A stretch of 64,000 nucleotides of DNA from Micromonospora sp. MH99 (lineage in GTDB: Bacteria > Actinomycetota > Actinomycetes > Mycobacteriales > Micromonosporaceae), in assembly GCF_021442385.1 (NCBI RefSeq), contig NZ_MUZA01000017.1, forward strand, positions 42,175-106,174. The letters are read 5' to 3'. A program made the position numbers and the translations under genes. Position 1 is the stretch's first letter. Each line of letters begins with the position of its first letter. Positions 63,951 to 64,000 of this stretch are shown here, in pieces. The notes beneath the pieces are model-generated. The model was not told the DNA's origin, searched no databases, and worked only from the letters and a program-made list of their open reading frames with translations.

Positions 63951-64000
63951 GCGGCGGGGGCGGGCGGCGGGCAGCCGGGCGCGGCGGGCGGCGGGCAGCC

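Overview
The window is high-GC actinobacterial DNA. I infer Micromonosporaceae, probably Micromonospora. The support is the gene order rpmG-hadA-hadB-tRNA-Trp-secE-nusG-rplK-rplA, the codon use, frequent GTG/TTG starts, and an inserted pSAM2-type integrative element. No 16S rRNA is present, so the genus is an inference.

Positions 1-30.7 kb are chromosomal core, almost all on the minus strand. From high to low coordinates the blocks are: tRNA-Thr and tRNA-Met, rpmG-hadA-hadB, tRNA-Trp, secE-nusG, rplK-rplA, an ABC transporter pair, rplJ-rplL, rpoB-rpoC, two small membrane proteins, the str operon (rpsL-rpsG-fusA-tuf), and the S10 operon (rpsJ-rplC-rplD-rplW-rplB-rpsS-rplV-rpsC-rplP-rpmC-rpsQ-rplN, the last cut by the window edge). 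Good sigma-A-like promoters precede rpsL, rpoB and rplJ, with a weaker candidate before rpsJ. Strong hairpin terminators close rpoC, rplA and fusA. The rplJ leader holds a hairpin plus U-run that looks like an attenuator. A membrane-bound GGDEF-EAL protein and a 41-residue membrane peptide end this block.

Positions 30.7-36.7 kb are an island beside tRNA-Tyr. It carries a two-gene unit: a two-helix membrane protein and a 1196-residue STAND-type NTPase with 14 WD40 repeats. Both proteins share a short GAVxAGRDI motif. Between this unit and tRNA-Tyr lies a frameshifted tyrosine-integrase remnant, so the unit may have arrived on an element that has since decayed.

Positions 37.34-49.93 kb are an intact-looking actinomycete integrative and conjugative element (AICE). 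It sits in the last codons of the protein-coding gene yajQ, not in a tRNA. The 24-bp att repeats differ by one synonymous base and both encode the same YajQ C-terminus. The backbone contains a Pra-like protein, a membrane protein plus FtsK-type translocase, a set of small conserved proteins, a SpdB-like membrane protein, a Rep initiator, Xis and a tyrosine integrase. The cargo next to attL is visibly less GC-rich: a zinc-ribbon protein with a HEPN-like motif, a membrane protein, an HD phosphohydrolase, a NUDIX hydrolase and an XRE-type regulator. A perfect inverted repeat, likely the operator, lies between the regulator and the backbone.

Positions 49.9-64 kb return to chromosome: a hypothetical protein, a DHFR/RibD-like reductase, two MFS transporters, a DUF6065-like protein, htpX, a nuoIJKLMN cluster lacking adjacent nuoA-H, an NTF2-like protein, a glutathionyl-hydroquinone-reductase-like protein, and a long intergenic palindrome at the end.
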